Below are positions 1 to 9,710 of a stretch of DNA of 64,000 nt, in pieces (positions within the stretch are counted from its first letter, which is position 1; each line of letters opens with the position of its first letter). This DNA comes from Paracoccaceae bacterium (GTDB lineage Bacteria; Pseudomonadota; Alphaproteobacteria; Rhodobacterales; Rhodobacteraceae): assembly GCA_014872815.1 (NCBI GenBank), contig WKFK01000014.1, positions 248,001-312,000 on the forward strand. The letters are read 5' to 3'. The position numbers were made by a program, and so were the translations under genes. The notes below the pieces were generated by a model that was not told where the DNA came from, searched no databases, and saw only the letters and a program-made list of their open reading frames with translations.

Positions 1-959
1 CCGTCTGTCGCGGAAGAGAAGCCGCCAAGTGCTTCGGCAATAGCCTCAAGCGACGGGCGTTCACCACGGGGGCGGGTTTCCAGCGCTTCGCGCATGGCTT
101 TGAGGTGGTTGGGCATGGTGCCGCAGCAGCCGCCAATGATGGTTGCGCCACAGTCGCGTGCCATGACGGCGTAGTCTGCCATCAGTTCCGGTGTGCCATC
201 ATAGTGGATGTGACCATCGTGGTATTTCGGAATGCCGGCGTTGCCTTTGGCCACAATCGGGATTTCGGTACCTTGCGCGGAGAAACCAAGCACAGTGCGC
301 AGTAGGTCTGGTGCGCCGGTGCCGCAGTTGGCGCCAAAACCCAGCGGCGTGTTTGGCAGGCTGTTGACCAGTTGCACCATGTCAGCAGAGGTCACACCCA
401 TCATGGTGCGGCCTGCGGTGTCAAAGCTCATGGTGCCGACCCAGGGCATATCTGCGAGGGCGAAGGCCTCGGCGGCGGCTTTGTACTCTTCTGGTGCGGA
501 GATGGTTTCGAGCCAGAGAACGTCGGCGCCACCTTCTTTCAGTCCTTCGGCCTGTTCGTGGAACATTTCGACGGCTGCAGCGTGGCTGAGTGTGCCTACG
601 GGCTCCATGATGTCGCCAGTTGGACCCACGGAGCCTGCAACGACGACCGGACGGCCTGCAGCGTCGGCCACATCGCGGCCGATTTCAGCGGCGAGGCGGT
701 TGAGTTCACGCACCCGGTTTTGGGCATCGTGCAGCTTCAGGCGCGACGCGTTGCCACCAAAGGAGTTGGTCAGAAAGATGTCTGAGCCGTTGTCGACCGC
801 AAGGCTGTAGAGTTTTTTTATATTCTGCGGTTCATCCGCGTTCCACAGTTCCGGCGCATCGCCGGAGCTCAGCCCCATATTGAACAGGTTTGTGCCGGTG
901 GCGCCGTCGGCCATGAGCCAGTCACGGGTTTCCAAAAGCTTGGAGAGGGCGTTGGTCAT
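1..959 (-). CDS. bmt: Homocysteine S-methyltransferase / betaine-homocysteine methyltransferase family protein, C-terminus cut by window start
   Basis: Manual minus-strand translation MTNALSKLLETRDWLMADGATGTNLFNMGLSSGDAPELWNADEPQNI...GGCCGTMPNHLKAMREAL; DGATGTNL and GGCCGT zinc-site motifs. Absent from the ORF track because it runs off the window. Confidence 0.85.
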   Translation of the reverse strand, partial: MTNALSKLLETRDWLMADGATGTNLFNMGLSSGDAPELWNADEPQNIKKLYSLAVDNGSDIFLTNSFGGNASRLKLHDAQNRVRELNRLAAEIGRDVADAAGRPVVVAGSVGPTGDIMEPVGTLSHAAAVEMFHEQAEGLKEGGADVLWLETISAPEEYKAAAEAFALADMPWVGTMSFDTAGRTMMGVTSADMVQLVNSLPNTPLGFGANCGTGAPDLLRTVLGFSAQGTEIPIVAKGNAGIPKYHDGHIHYDGTPELMADYAVMARDCGATIIGGCCGTMPNHLKAMREALETRPRGERPSLEAIAEALGGFSSATD

Positions 960-1053
960 CAGGAACTCCTTTGGGCACGGCGTGCCGGGTGTCAGTTGCG
1001 CAGCGATGTGCCACGGGCGGGGCCGGTACACAACTCAATTTGATGCAAGACCA

Positions 1054-2958
1054 TTATGAGGCGGAGGATAGGTGATTTTCCGCCTGTGCGGGCTGCGCGC
1101 AGGCGATGGGCGTGGCAGGCGCGCTGCGCAGGTTCACGGCGCGTGTGAGGTCCAGCGCGGCCAGGCCGAGCTGTGCCGAGCCGGGGGCTGCCATGAAGAG
1201 CGGCTCCCAGCGGGGGGCAAAGCAGGCTTTGAACTGGCGCAGGCCTGCACCGCCCGCGTGTTTGAAGTGGTAGCCGCGGATCTTGCGCTCCAGCGCGGTT
1301 TTGCCTTCGGGCAGAGCTGGCGCAGCGGCCAGTGACAGGCGCGGCACGTCAGCCTCCGCCGCGGCCTCGATGGCCTTTTGGACCAGTAAGTGCATGGTGC
1401 CGTCAGGCGCGTTGGGCAACACGCGCATGAGGTCGAGGCACCATTCATGTGTGGTGGCGTGGAAGCTGACAAAGCCGACGAGCTTATCGCCTTGAAAGGC
1501 AAGGAAGACGGTTTGGCAGCCGACATAGAAGTTGTCAAAGCGGCCCATGGTCAGACCTTTGGGAATGCCGTGTTTGGCTTCCCACGCAGCAGAGACTTGC
1601 GCCATGTCGCCCAGCGGCAGCATATGGGCCGCGGGCTGGCTTAGGATCACGTCGGCCTTTTCGGCTTGGCGCAATTTGCGGCGCAGTTGGCGATAGGTCG
1701 ATCCGGCTGTGGAATGCTGGCTTGGTGTGAGAACAGCCTCGTCGGAGATATGTACCACGGCCCAACCTGCCTTGCGGGTTTTCACGGCTTGTCGAGCGGA
1801 GATTTTGTATTTGCAGGCGATCCGATTTTGGGCGCGTGCGGCGTTTTTGAGTGGCCGCGCCATAGCGTGTGCGTCGCCCTCGATCGGGTCAAACAAGGCT
1901 ACGAGGGTCTGGCCGATCCGCACCGCGCCGTAGCGGCCTGCGTCACAAGACAGGAGCGCGCCGCCGTTTTGACGGATCACACCAAGTTCGGCGCGGCTGA
2001 CCGTGGACATGGGCGCACTGTCATAGGCCTCATAGGCGCGGTGCTGGCGCGGGGCGCGGGCTGGACGCGGCTTGGCAAGATGGCGCAGGAACACCAGCCC
2101 GGCTAGGAGCGCGGGCAGCGCGTAGTAGATGGCGCGGAAGGCCAGAACGCCGGCGAGCAGGGAGGCTTCCGGGTGGTGCGGCAGCATTGCCAGGAGCGTC
2201 AGTTCAAACGGGCCAACACCGCCGGGAGTGCCGGAAAAGATGGCGGCGCCTAGCGCGATTAGGAAGACCGGGAGCAGGACAGCGAAGCTGAGAGGCAGGT
2301 CTGGTGGCAGCAGGACGTAGAGCGCCAGCGCAGCAAAGATGGTGTCGATCAGGCAGAGGGACAGCAGAGCCGCCATTGCGGGCAGGGTTGGCAGGCTGAG
2401 GCGGCTGCCTTGACGCGGCAGGACAGGGAAAACAAAAGCCAGCACGACAACAAGGAATGCGACAGCCAGAATGACCGGCGGCAAGAAAGACGGCACGTGT
2501 GGGGTGGGCAGGATCAGTGCGGCAAGGGCAATGGTCACAGCCATGGCGGCCAAGAAGGTCACGGTGACAAAAGCAGTGATGCGCGCGGCGTCTTTGAGCG
2601 AGAGACCCGGCATCATGCGCCAGCGCACGAAGGTGCCAACGACTGCGCCTGCGCCTAAGGTTTGGCCCAGGCCAATGGCGGTGGCCCCAACAGTCATGGC
2701 CTCAGACGTGCTGCGATGCATCTGAAAATGACGTTGGGCAATCACATCATACCGCGAGACCGCCATAAAACTGATGGCGGAAAACGTGAGGGCCAGCCCC
2801 CATTGCCACGGCGTGGCAGAGAGCACGGACGCCCAAAGCGCGCCGTAGTCCACATCGTCCACTTGTTCGGAAAGCAGCCAGAGGCACACGGCGCCAAAGG
2901 CAAAAGGCCAAATCCGTCGCAGAAAGGTCTGCGCAGTCTTCATCATTGGTGTCTTCAA
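1054..2958 (-). CDS. MprF-like bifunctional membrane protein (flippase-like TM domain plus DUF2156/GNAT-like aminoacyltransferase domain)
   Basis: 634 aa; multi-TM N-terminal half (GTPGGVGPFELTLLAMLPHH) and soluble C-terminal half (DLMRVLPNAPDGTMHLLVQKAIEAAAEADVPRLSLAAAP, typical DUF2156). Confidence 0.8.
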   Translation of the reverse strand: MKTPMMKTAQTFLRRIWPFAFGAVCLWLLSEQVDDVDYGALWASVLSATPWQWGLALTFSAISFMAVSRYDVIAQRHFQMHRSTSEAMTVGATAIGLGQTLGAGAVVGTFVRWRMMPGLSLKDAARITAFVTVTFLAAMAVTIALAALILPTPHVPSFLPPVILAVAFLVVVLAFVFPVLPRQGSRLSLPTLPAMAALLSLCLIDTIFAALALYVLLPPDLPLSFAVLLPVFLIALGAAIFSGTPGGVGPFELTLLAMLPHHPEASLLAGVLAFRAIYYALPALLAGLVFLRHLAKPRPARAPRQHRAYEAYDSAPMSTVSRAELGVIRQNGGALLSCDAGRYGAVRIGQTLVALFDPIEGDAHAMARPLKNAARAQNRIACKYKISARQAVKTRKAGWAVVHISDEAVLTPSQHSTAGSTYRQLRRKLRQAEKADVILSQPAAHMLPLGDMAQVSAAWEAKHGIPKGLTMGRFDNFYVGCQTVFLAFQGDKLVGFVSFHATTHEWCLDLMRVLPNAPDGTMHLLVQKAIEAAAEADVPRLSLAAAPALPEGKTALERKIRGYHFKHAGGAGLRQFKACFAPRWEPLFMAAPGSAQLGLAALDLTRAVNLRSAPATPIACAQPAQAENHLSSAS

Positions 2959-3052
2959 GGTTCCCGCCCCAAAAATTTACCTGTCCCACGTGATCCAAAT
3001 CGCTATCTGACGTGTGGTTTCGGCCGCCTTAACAAAGACAATTGGAGCTAAA

Positions 3053-3095
3053 TAAAGCGCGCGGACTGAAAGCCCACGCGCCGTAAATTGTTTTT
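3053..3095 (-). terminator. Putative terminator downstream of the zeta-subunit gene
   Basis: Minus-strand GGCGCGTGGGC-TTTC-AGTCCGCGCGC followed by TTTATTT. Confidence 0.5.
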
Positions 3096-3106
3096 ATTGG
3101 GTGGCC

Positions 3107-3421
3107 TTAAGCCTCGGTTGCCATTTCTTCTTTGGCTTCCGCAAGGGCTTCGCGACGTTTTGCGCGGATGGTTTGCTCATCTGCCTTGTCCCCCAAATCG
3201 CCCACTACCTTGCGAATGACATCATCATGACCGGCTTCTTCAAAATCTGCGGCGATGACGGTTTTGGCGTAGGCTTCAGCGTCGGCGCCGGATTTACCAA
3301 GCAACTCTGCGGCCCAAAGACCCAGTTTCTTGTTGGCGCGGGCTTCGGCCTTGAATTTCATCTCTTCGTCATGGGCGAATTTGGCCTCAAAGGCGGCTTC
3401 GCGGTCGTCAAATGTGCTCAT
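3107..3421 (-). CDS. DUF1476 protein, alphaproteobacterial F1-ATPase inhibitory zeta subunit
   Basis: 104 aa MSTFDDREAAFEAKFAHDEEMKFKAEARANKKLGLWAAELLG; matches the DUF1476/zeta family as recognised. Confidence 0.85.
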   Translation of the reverse strand: MSTFDDREAAFEAKFAHDEEMKFKAEARANKKLGLWAAELLGKSGADAEAYAKTVIAADFEEAGHDDVIRKVVGDLGDKADEQTIRAKRREALAEAKEEMATEA

Positions 3422-3577
3422 AATTGAACTCCTCCATAATTCGTGGATGTCTTAATACCCATATGACCATTCAACGCGAATGCTGCAAGTGCAAGCGCCA
3501 CGCTTGCGACAATGTCATCCATCCATTATGAGGGCGATCAAATTCGGGACTCATCCCGGAAGAGAAGGAATGTAGCC

Positions 3578-4333
3578 ATGGCCCGCGGCAAAAAAATCTA
3601 TGAAGGCAAAGCCAAGATTCTGTTTGAGGGCCCTGAGCCGGGCACCATTGTGCAATACTTCAAAGACGACGCCACCGCGTTCAACGCGGAAAAGAAAGAC
3701 GTCATCGACGGCAAAGGTGTGTTGAACAATCGCCTGAGCGAATATTTCATGACCGGTCTTGGTCAGATTGGTGTGCCGACCCATTTCCTGAAGCGTATGA
3801 ACATGCGTGAGCAGTTGGTGCGCAACTGTGAGATCATCCCGTTGGAAGTGATCGTGCGTAACTATGCCGCCGGATCCATGAGCAAACGTTTGGGCATCGA
3901 AGAGGGCACGCAGTTGCCGCGTCCGATTGTAGAGTACTGCTACAAGGACGACAGCCTGGGTGATCCACTGGTGTCCGAAGAGCATATCGCCGCCTTTGGC
4001 TGGGCCAGCCAACAGGACATGGACGATATCCTCGGTCTGGCGTTGCGCGTGAATGACTGGCTGAGCGGTGTGATGTTTGGTGTGGGCATTCGCCTGATCG
4101 ACTTCAAAATCGAGATTGGCCGTGTTTATGAGGGTGATTTCCAGCGTTTGGTTGTGGCCGACGAGATTAGCCCGGACAGCTGTCGTCTGTGGGACATCGA
4201 GAGCGGGCAGAAGCTCGACAAAGATGTGTTCCGCCGCGACCTTGGCAATCTGACCGATGCTTATGCCGAAGTGGCGCGCCGCCTGGGCGTGCTACCGAAG
4301 GGCACCGGCCCCAAGCCGACGCTTGTAAACTGA
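3578..4333 (+). CDS. purC: Phosphoribosylaminoimidazole-succinocarboxamide synthase
   Basis: [36 protein letters not shown]...; start at 3578 preferred over 3512 (SD-like agaaggaa). Confidence 0.95.
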   Translation: MARGKKIYEGKAKILFEGPEPGTIVQYFKDDATAFNAEKKDVIDGKGVLNNRLSEYFMTGLGQIGVPTHFLKRMNMREQLVRNCEIIPLEVIVRNYAAGSMSKRLGIEEGTQLPRPIVEYCYKDDSLGDPLVSEEHIAAFGWASQQDMDDILGLALRVNDWLSGVMFGVGIRLIDFKIEIGRVYEGDFQRLVVADEISPDSCRLWDIESGQKLDKDVFRRDLGNLTDAYAEVARRLGVLPKGTGPKPTLVN

Positions 4334-4438
4334 CCCTGACCTAAGGCTCCTGCGCCCTGTTGCGGGCGCCGGGGAAAGACGAATTTTGGCAAGAAAAGCG
4401 GGACAGTCCCGCCACATGCCCAATTGGAGAGAGACCAA

Positions 4439-4669
4439 ATGAAAGCCCGCGTATATGTCATGCTGAAGAACGGCGTTCTGGACCCACAAGGTGAGGCCGT
4501 GCGTCACGCCCTTGGCAGCCTCGGCTTTGATGGTGTGGAAGGTGTGCGTCAGGGTAAGGTGATCGAACTGGATCTGGCTGAGGGCACCACCGAGGCGACT
4601 GTGACCGAGATGTGCGAGAAGCTGCTCGCCAACACCGTGATCGAAAGCTACCGGGTGGAGATGGGCTGA
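4439..4669 (+). CDS. purS: Phosphoribosylformylglycinamidine synthase subunit PurS
   Basis: MKARVYVMLKNGVLDPQGEAVRHALGSLGFDGVEGVRQGK; adjacent to purC and purQ. Confidence 0.95.
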   Translation: MKARVYVMLKNGVLDPQGEAVRHALGSLGFDGVEGVRQGKVIELDLAEGTTEATVTEMCEKLLANTVIESYRVEMG

Positions 4670-5337
4670 TGAAAGCGGCGGTCATTGTTTTCCCGGGCTC
4701 CAACTGTGACCGCGATCTCGCGGTGGCATTTGAGCAGGCCGGTGCGGATGTCACCATGGTGTGGCACAAGGATACGGCGCTGCCGGAAGGTGTCGACATT
4801 GTAGGTGTGCCGGGCGGTTTCAGCTTTGGTGACTACCTGCGCTGTGGGGCGATTGCGGCAAACTCTCCAATTTGTCAGTCGCTTATCAAGCATGCTGAAC
4901 GTGGTGGTTATGCGTTGGGAGTCTGCAACGGCTTTCAGATTCTGACCGAAACCGGTTTGCTGCCAGGCGCGCTGCGCCGCAATGCCGGGCTAAAGTACAT
5001 CTGCCGCACGGTGGGCCTTGAAGTGGCGAGCGCCGACACGGCGTTTACCGCTGGCTACAGCAAGGGTGACGTTGTGAACGTGCCAATCGCGCACCATGAC
5101 GGCAACTATTTTGTCACTGACGAGAAGCTGGCTCAGCTGCGTGATGAAGACCGGATTGCGTTCACCTATACTGACAACCCAAACGGATCAGTTGCCGATA
5201 TCGCCGGTGTGGTGAGCAAGAACCGTCGTGTGCTTGGCATGATGCCTCACCCGGAACGGGCGGCGGATACCGGCCATGGCGGTACCGACGGGGTGGCAAT
5301 GTTCCGCGCGTTGATGGACCAGTTCGCCACTGCGTGA
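4669..5337 (+). CDS. purQ: Phosphoribosylformylglycinamidine synthase subunit PurQ
   Basis: MKAAVIVFPGSNCDRDLAVAFEQAG...GVCNGFQILTETGLLPGAL (glutaminase nucleophile); overlaps the purS stop by 1 nt (TGATG). Confidence 0.95.
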   Translation: MKAAVIVFPGSNCDRDLAVAFEQAGADVTMVWHKDTALPEGVDIVGVPGGFSFGDYLRCGAIAANSPICQSLIKHAERGGYALGVCNGFQILTETGLLPGALRRNAGLKYICRTVGLEVASADTAFTAGYSKGDVVNVPIAHHDGNYFVTDEKLAQLRDEDRIAFTYTDNPNGSVADIAGVVSKNRRVLGMMPHPERAADTGHGGTDGVAMFRALMDQFATA

Positions 5338-5373
5338 CTTGAGGGTGTCGGCGCGTCGGCGTAATATTCTTGC

Positions 5374-7137
5374 ATGACGCAAAACGCCTCCGACACCACT
5401 GAAAAACTGCGCCCGGCGACAACAAGCTGGCGGGCGCGTGTGACCTTGGCGTTGTTGGTCGTGGTCGCGGGGGTGACGATCTGGGTCACCAACAGTTTTC
5501 TGACAGATCGGTTTACGGCCAATACGCGCAATCGGGCAGAGCTTCGATTGGCGCTCTATTCTGGCAACCTGCTGAGTGAGTTGCGGCGAAGCGCCATTGT
5601 TCCGCAGCTGCTGGCCAAAGACCCCGCATTGATTGGGGCGTTGAACTCTCAGGATTTCTCCAGCTCGACAGCGCGGTTGATCAGCTTTGTGGATGAAATC
5701 GGTGCGGCGTCTTTGTTGATGCTGGATGAGACCGGACGCACGGTGGCGGCGACGGATCGCACGCGGCTTGGTACGATGTATCGGGAACAAGAGTTTTTTA
5801 TCAACGCGTTACGGTCCAATGTTACACTGTTTACAACGGCGAGAGACGAGACCGGTGCCTATCGGTTCATTTACTCTCGGCGATTGGAAAGCGGTGGGGC
5901 CACGCTTGGCGTGATCGCGGTTGAGGTGGACCTGCACAAGTTTGAGCGCGCCTGGGCTGGCATTTCGGATGCGGTTTTGGTGACAAACAGTGAGGGCACC
6001 ATCATCCTCAGCAGCGAGCCACGGTGGCGCGGCTTGACGGAAGAAGAGGCCCTCTCCCGACAGCCAGCATTGGGGGCCATCGAGCGCGCGATCAAAGTGA
6101 CGGCGGACTGGGCGCAAGACCCTGCGGATGCGTATTTGCGCGGCGAAGCCGTGATGCGCATGGGCGCGCGTATCCCGTTCCGGGGCTGGCAGATGACCAG
6201 TTTCACCAGCTATGCGGGCGTGCGGGAAAAGGTGAACGCGGTTCTGGCGTTGGAGATTATGGGATTTGCGATCCTGTTGGCGTTGGGTTTTTACGTGTTG
6301 GGGCGCAAAAGCGCGCTACGGATGGCGTTGTTTCAGCGCGAGAGTGTTGAGTTGCGTGGGTTGAACCAGCGGCTTCAGCGTGAAATTGCAGAGCGCGAGC
6401 GGATGCAGCAGAGTCTTGAAGTGGCGGAGCAAAGTCTGGCGCAGAGCTCCAAACTGGCGGCGCTTGGAGAGATGTCGGCGGCGGTGAGCCATGAGTTGAA
6501 CCAGCCTTTGGCGGCGATGAAGACCTATCTTGCTGGTGCACAGCTTTTAGTGAAGCGCAATCGGCCGGAAGAGGCGCTGACCTCGTTTCAGCGGATTGAC
6601 GACCTGATTGAGCGCATGGGCGCGATCACCAAGCAGCTCAAATCCTATGCTCGAAAAGGCGGGGATGAGTTCCATGTGGTTGATATGGGGGAGGCTGTGG
6701 CCTCGGCTTTGTCGATGATGGAGCCGCAATTGCGCCAGCGACAGGTGCGCATAAGCAAGATTGTGCCGACGGACCCGGTGCGCGTGATGGGGGATCGGGT
6801 GCGGATTGAGCAGGTGATGATCAACCTGTTGCGCAACGCGCTGGATGCGACGGAGTCCGTGGCCGATCCGGAGATCGAAATCCTTTTGGCAGCAGGGGAA
6901 ACCGCCACTTTGACAGTGCGCGACAACGGACCTGGCATCGAGGATTTGAACAACCTTTTTGAGCCGTTTTTCACCACCAAACAGCCGGGTGAGGGCGTTG
7001 GTTTGGGGTTGGCAATCAGCTCTGGCATCGTCAGCGACCTCGGCGGACGGCTGACAGCGCGGAATGGAGACGGGCAGGGGGCTGTATTTGAAGTTCAACT
7101 GCCTATCTTGAACGAAGATATTGAAGCAGCGGAGTAA
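5374..7137 (+). CDS. DctB-like membrane sensor histidine kinase
   Basis: 587 aa; TM plus periplasmic sensor region, H-box AALGEMSAAVSHELNQPLAAMKTYL, HATPase motifs RNALDAT, DNGPGI, GEGVGLGLAIS; DctB-like arrangement next to a DctD-like regulator. Confidence 0.85.
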   Translation: MTQNASDTTEKLRPATTSWRARVTLALLVVVAGVTIWVTNSFLTDRFTANTRNRAELRLALYSGNLLSELRRSAIVPQLLAKDPALIGALNSQDFSSSTARLISFVDEIGAASLLMLDETGRTVAATDRTRLGTMYREQEFFINALRSNVTLFTTARDETGAYRFIYSRRLESGGATLGVIAVEVDLHKFERAWAGISDAVLVTNSEGTIILSSEPRWRGLTEEEALSRQPALGAIERAIKVTADWAQDPADAYLRGEAVMRMGARIPFRGWQMTSFTSYAGVREKVNAVLALEIMGFAILLALGFYVLGRKSALRMALFQRESVELRGLNQRLQREIAERERMQQSLEVAEQSLAQSSKLAALGEMSAAVSHELNQPLAAMKTYLAGAQLLVKRNRPEEALTSFQRIDDLIERMGAITKQLKSYARKGGDEFHVVDMGEAVASALSMMEPQLRQRQVRISKIVPTDPVRVMGDRVRIEQVMINLLRNALDATESVADPEIEILLAAGETATLTVRDNGPGIEDLNNLFEPFFTTKQPGEGVGLGLAISSGIVSDLGGRLTARNGDGQGAVFEVQLPILNEDIEAAE

Positions 7138-7141
7138 ATTC

Positions 7142-8476
7142 GTGGCACAAAGCATGAAGATCGCGATCGTCGACGACGAGCAGGACATGCGGCAGTCGAT
7201 CAGCCAATGGCTGGCACTGTCGGGCTATGACACAGAAACCTTTCCCAGCGCCGAGGATGCGTTGAAGGCGCTTGGCGCGGAGTATCCGGGGATCGTGATT
7301 TCCGACATCAAGATGCCAGGCATGGACGGGATGCAGTTTCTGAAGAAGCTGATGGGCGCGGACAGTTCATTGCCCGTGATCATGATCACGGGGCACGGTG
7401 ACGTACCGATGGCCGTAGAAGCGATGCGCGTCGGTGCGTTTGATTTCCTGGAGAAGCCGTTTAACCCGGATCGTATGACGCAATTGGCGAAGAAGGCCAC
7501 CAATGCGCGACGCTTGACGCTGGATGCGCGAGCGCTGCGGCGTGAGCTGTCTGATGGCGATCAGATTATGAATAAACTGATCGGTGCGAGCCCGGTGATG
7601 GCGCGTCTCAGGGAAGACATTCTCGATCTGGGACAAGCTGACGGGCATGTGCTTATCGATGGTGAGACCGGTACGGGCAAGACCTTGGTGGCGCATGCAC
7701 TGCATGCGGTTGGCAGCCGGGCGGGCAAGAAGTTCGTGCTGGTGAGCTGTGGCGCTTTTGAAGAAGAGGCGCTTGCCAAACGCCTGTTCGGACCAATGAA
7801 CCCGGAAGACAGTCAGTTGCCAGCGGTGGAAGAAGCGCGTGGCGGGACGTTGGTGCTGGAAGACATCGAGAGCCTGAGCGACGCGCTGCAGGCCAAGTTG
7901 CTCAATGTGATCAATGAGCAGGGCACACCAGCGGAAACGCGGATTGTGGCGATTTCCAACATGCAGGAGCAGGATCGCACCTGTGAAGATGCGCTGCGTT
8001 CCGATCTGTTTTATCGCTTGGCCGCGCTGCGGATTACTGTGCCGCCTTTGCGGCAGCGTGGCGAAGACATTCTGAGCCTTTTTACGCGTCTGTCAGAGCA
8101 ATTTAGCGAGGAATATGGTTGTGATGCGCCGAAGGTAAGCGCGCAGGAAGCGGCGCAATTGTTGCAGGCCCCGTGGCCCGGAAACGTGCGCCAGTTGATC
8201 AATTTGGCGGAACGAGCTGTGCTGCAGAGCCGTCGTGGTGAAGGCACCATTGCCTCGCTGTTGATGAGCGATCACGAAGAGATGCAGCCGGTTGTGACCA
8301 CAGAAGGCAAGCCGCTCAAAGAGTACGTGGAGGCTTTTGAGCGTATGCTGATCGACAACACGATGCGCCGCCATCGCGGGTCCATTGCTGGCGTGATGGA
8401 AGAGCTGTGCCTGCCTCGCCGGACGCTGAACGAAAAGATGGCGAAATACGGACTTCAGAGGGCTGATTACCTCTGA
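7142..8476 (+). CDS. DctD-like response regulator with REC, AAA+ and Fis-type HTH domains; GAFTGA motif absent
   Basis: REC MKIAIVDDEQDMRQS...ISDIKMPGMDG; Walker A GETGTGKT; C-terminal GSIAGVMEELCLPRRTLNEKMAKYGL. Start probably GTG at 7142. Confidence 0.85.
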   Translation: MAQSMKIAIVDDEQDMRQSISQWLALSGYDTETFPSAEDALKALGAEYPGIVISDIKMPGMDGMQFLKKLMGADSSLPVIMITGHGDVPMAVEAMRVGAFDFLEKPFNPDRMTQLAKKATNARRLTLDARALRRELSDGDQIMNKLIGASPVMARLREDILDLGQADGHVLIDGETGTGKTLVAHALHAVGSRAGKKFVLVSCGAFEEEALAKRLFGPMNPEDSQLPAVEEARGGTLVLEDIESLSDALQAKLLNVINEQGTPAETRIVAISNMQEQDRTCEDALRSDLFYRLAALRITVPPLRQRGEDILSLFTRLSEQFSEEYGCDAPKVSAQEAAQLLQAPWPGNVRQLINLAERAVLQSRRGEGTIASLLMSDHEEMQPVVTTEGKPLKEYVEAFERMLIDNTMRRHRGSIAGVMEELCLPRRTLNEKMAKYGLQRADYL

Positions 8477-8498
8477 TTTCAGGCCGATAGATTATGTG

Positions 8499-8536
8499 AA
8501 CGCCGCAGGCCCGTGAAGGGCTTGCGGCGTTTTCTG
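8499..8536 (+). terminator. Rho-independent terminator after the dctD-like gene
   Basis: AACGCCGCAGGCCC-gtga-AGGGCTTGCGGCGTT followed by TTCTGTTT. Confidence 0.8.
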
Positions 8537-8586
8537 TTTGGTGACAAGGTGCGCACCGTTGGCGCTAACGGAGTTTGTGGAGGTAA

Positions 8587-9276
8587 TTGGTTGTGGCGAT
8601 GTTGAATTCCCCGGCGGCTTATTTGTTTGATATGGATGGGTTGCTTCTGGACACAGAGCGGATGTTCCTGTCGGCCTTTGTGACATTGACGGAAGACCTT
8701 CAGATTGCACGCGAAGAGGCGGAAGCGTTCTTTGGCACGTTGGTGGGCACGTCGAGCCAGCACAGTACGGCGCAGTTGCACAAGTTTCTTCCAAAGAGCA
8801 CCGATGTGGCAGAGTTTGACTTGCGGTGGCGTGCGCTTCACAAGGAGAATGTCACCAATGGTGTGCCGGTAAAGCCGTTTGCTTTGGACGTGCTGCAAGC
8901 CATTCGGAGTAAAAAGGTGCCAATGGCGGTTGTGACCTCCACCCACGGACCGGCGGCGCAGCATCATTTGGAGACCGCGGGGCTCCTGCCGTTCTTTGAC
9001 ACGGTCTGTACCGGCAATGAGGTGGCTGCTAACAAGCCGGATCCGGAGCCATATCTGGAGGGCGCGCGCCGGTTGGGAGTGGACGCGACGCATTGTGTGG
9101 CCTTTGAGGATAGTGATTTGGGCACCACGGCCGCGGTGCGTGCCGGGTGTTTCACGGTGCAGATTCCGGACCTGCGTCCGCCAAACACCCCGTTGCCGGA
9201 CTTGGGGCAGCTGATTGCCCAAGATTTGGGCCATGCTGCTGTCCAGATTGGGCTTTTTGATAAGCCGTTAACCTAA
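8587..9276 (+). CDS. HAD-IA family hydrolase (beta-phosphoglucomutase-like)
   Basis: YLFDMDGLLLDTERMF, VVTSTHGPAAQHHLE, NKPDPEPYLEGARRLG, FEDSDLGTTAAVRAG HAD motifs. Confidence 0.85.
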   Translation: MVVAMLNSPAAYLFDMDGLLLDTERMFLSAFVTLTEDLQIAREEAEAFFGTLVGTSSQHSTAQLHKFLPKSTDVAEFDLRWRALHKENVTNGVPVKPFALDVLQAIRSKKVPMAVVTSTHGPAAQHHLETAGLLPFFDTVCTGNEVAANKPDPEPYLEGARRLGVDATHCVAFEDSDLGTTAAVRAGCFTVQIPDLRPPNTPLPDLGQLIAQDLGHAAVQIGLFDKPLT

Positions 9277-9312
9277 GCCACGTATCCGTCAGACGATTCC
9301 CCATTGTGTTTT

Positions 9313-9710
9313 CCACAGGAGTGGTTTTATGTGGGGGAACGGTCTGCGCAGGTATTGCGCGCCGTAATGAGTTTCGCTGAGTGTTGCGTATCAGGTGGCC
9401 CAACAGGACCCCGAGGGGCAGAGGGCCGGGCACAATACTCAGACCGATTGGGTTCATGAAAATGAACCAGTAGAGACGCCCGCACCGCCATGGCGGAGGG
9501 CATGTAACAGGCGCAGGCTCGGACACACCGATCGCCGCGTCGGAGAAGAAACGCGATGAAGCGCGCGAGTAATTTGAGAGACCGAGCAGGGACCGTACGC
9601 GGCCCCATCGGCGGCGCGCATCCCCTCGCTCAGACAAGACACCCCCGATCAGTTCACCGACCCGATCCCCCGGGAGGGGCGCGGCGCTTGCGCGGGTGCA
9701 AACGGATAAC
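9313..9710 (+). promoter_or_regulatory. Long, apparently structured 5' leader of rne
   Basis: About 430 nt non-coding gap before rne with several nested inverted repeats: CTGAGTGTTG(9377-9386)/CAATACTCAG(9433-9442); TGGCCC(9396-9401)/GGGCCG(9423-9428); GGTTCAT-GAAA-ATGAACC(9451-9468); GCCCgcaCCGCCATGGCGGaGGGC(9478-9501). Confidence 0.55.

Noticed and set aside
9560-9706. Repeat-rich GC tract before rne as a CRISPR or mobile-element end
   Set aside because: No regularly spaced direct repeats or terminal inverted repeats; explained better as structured leader.
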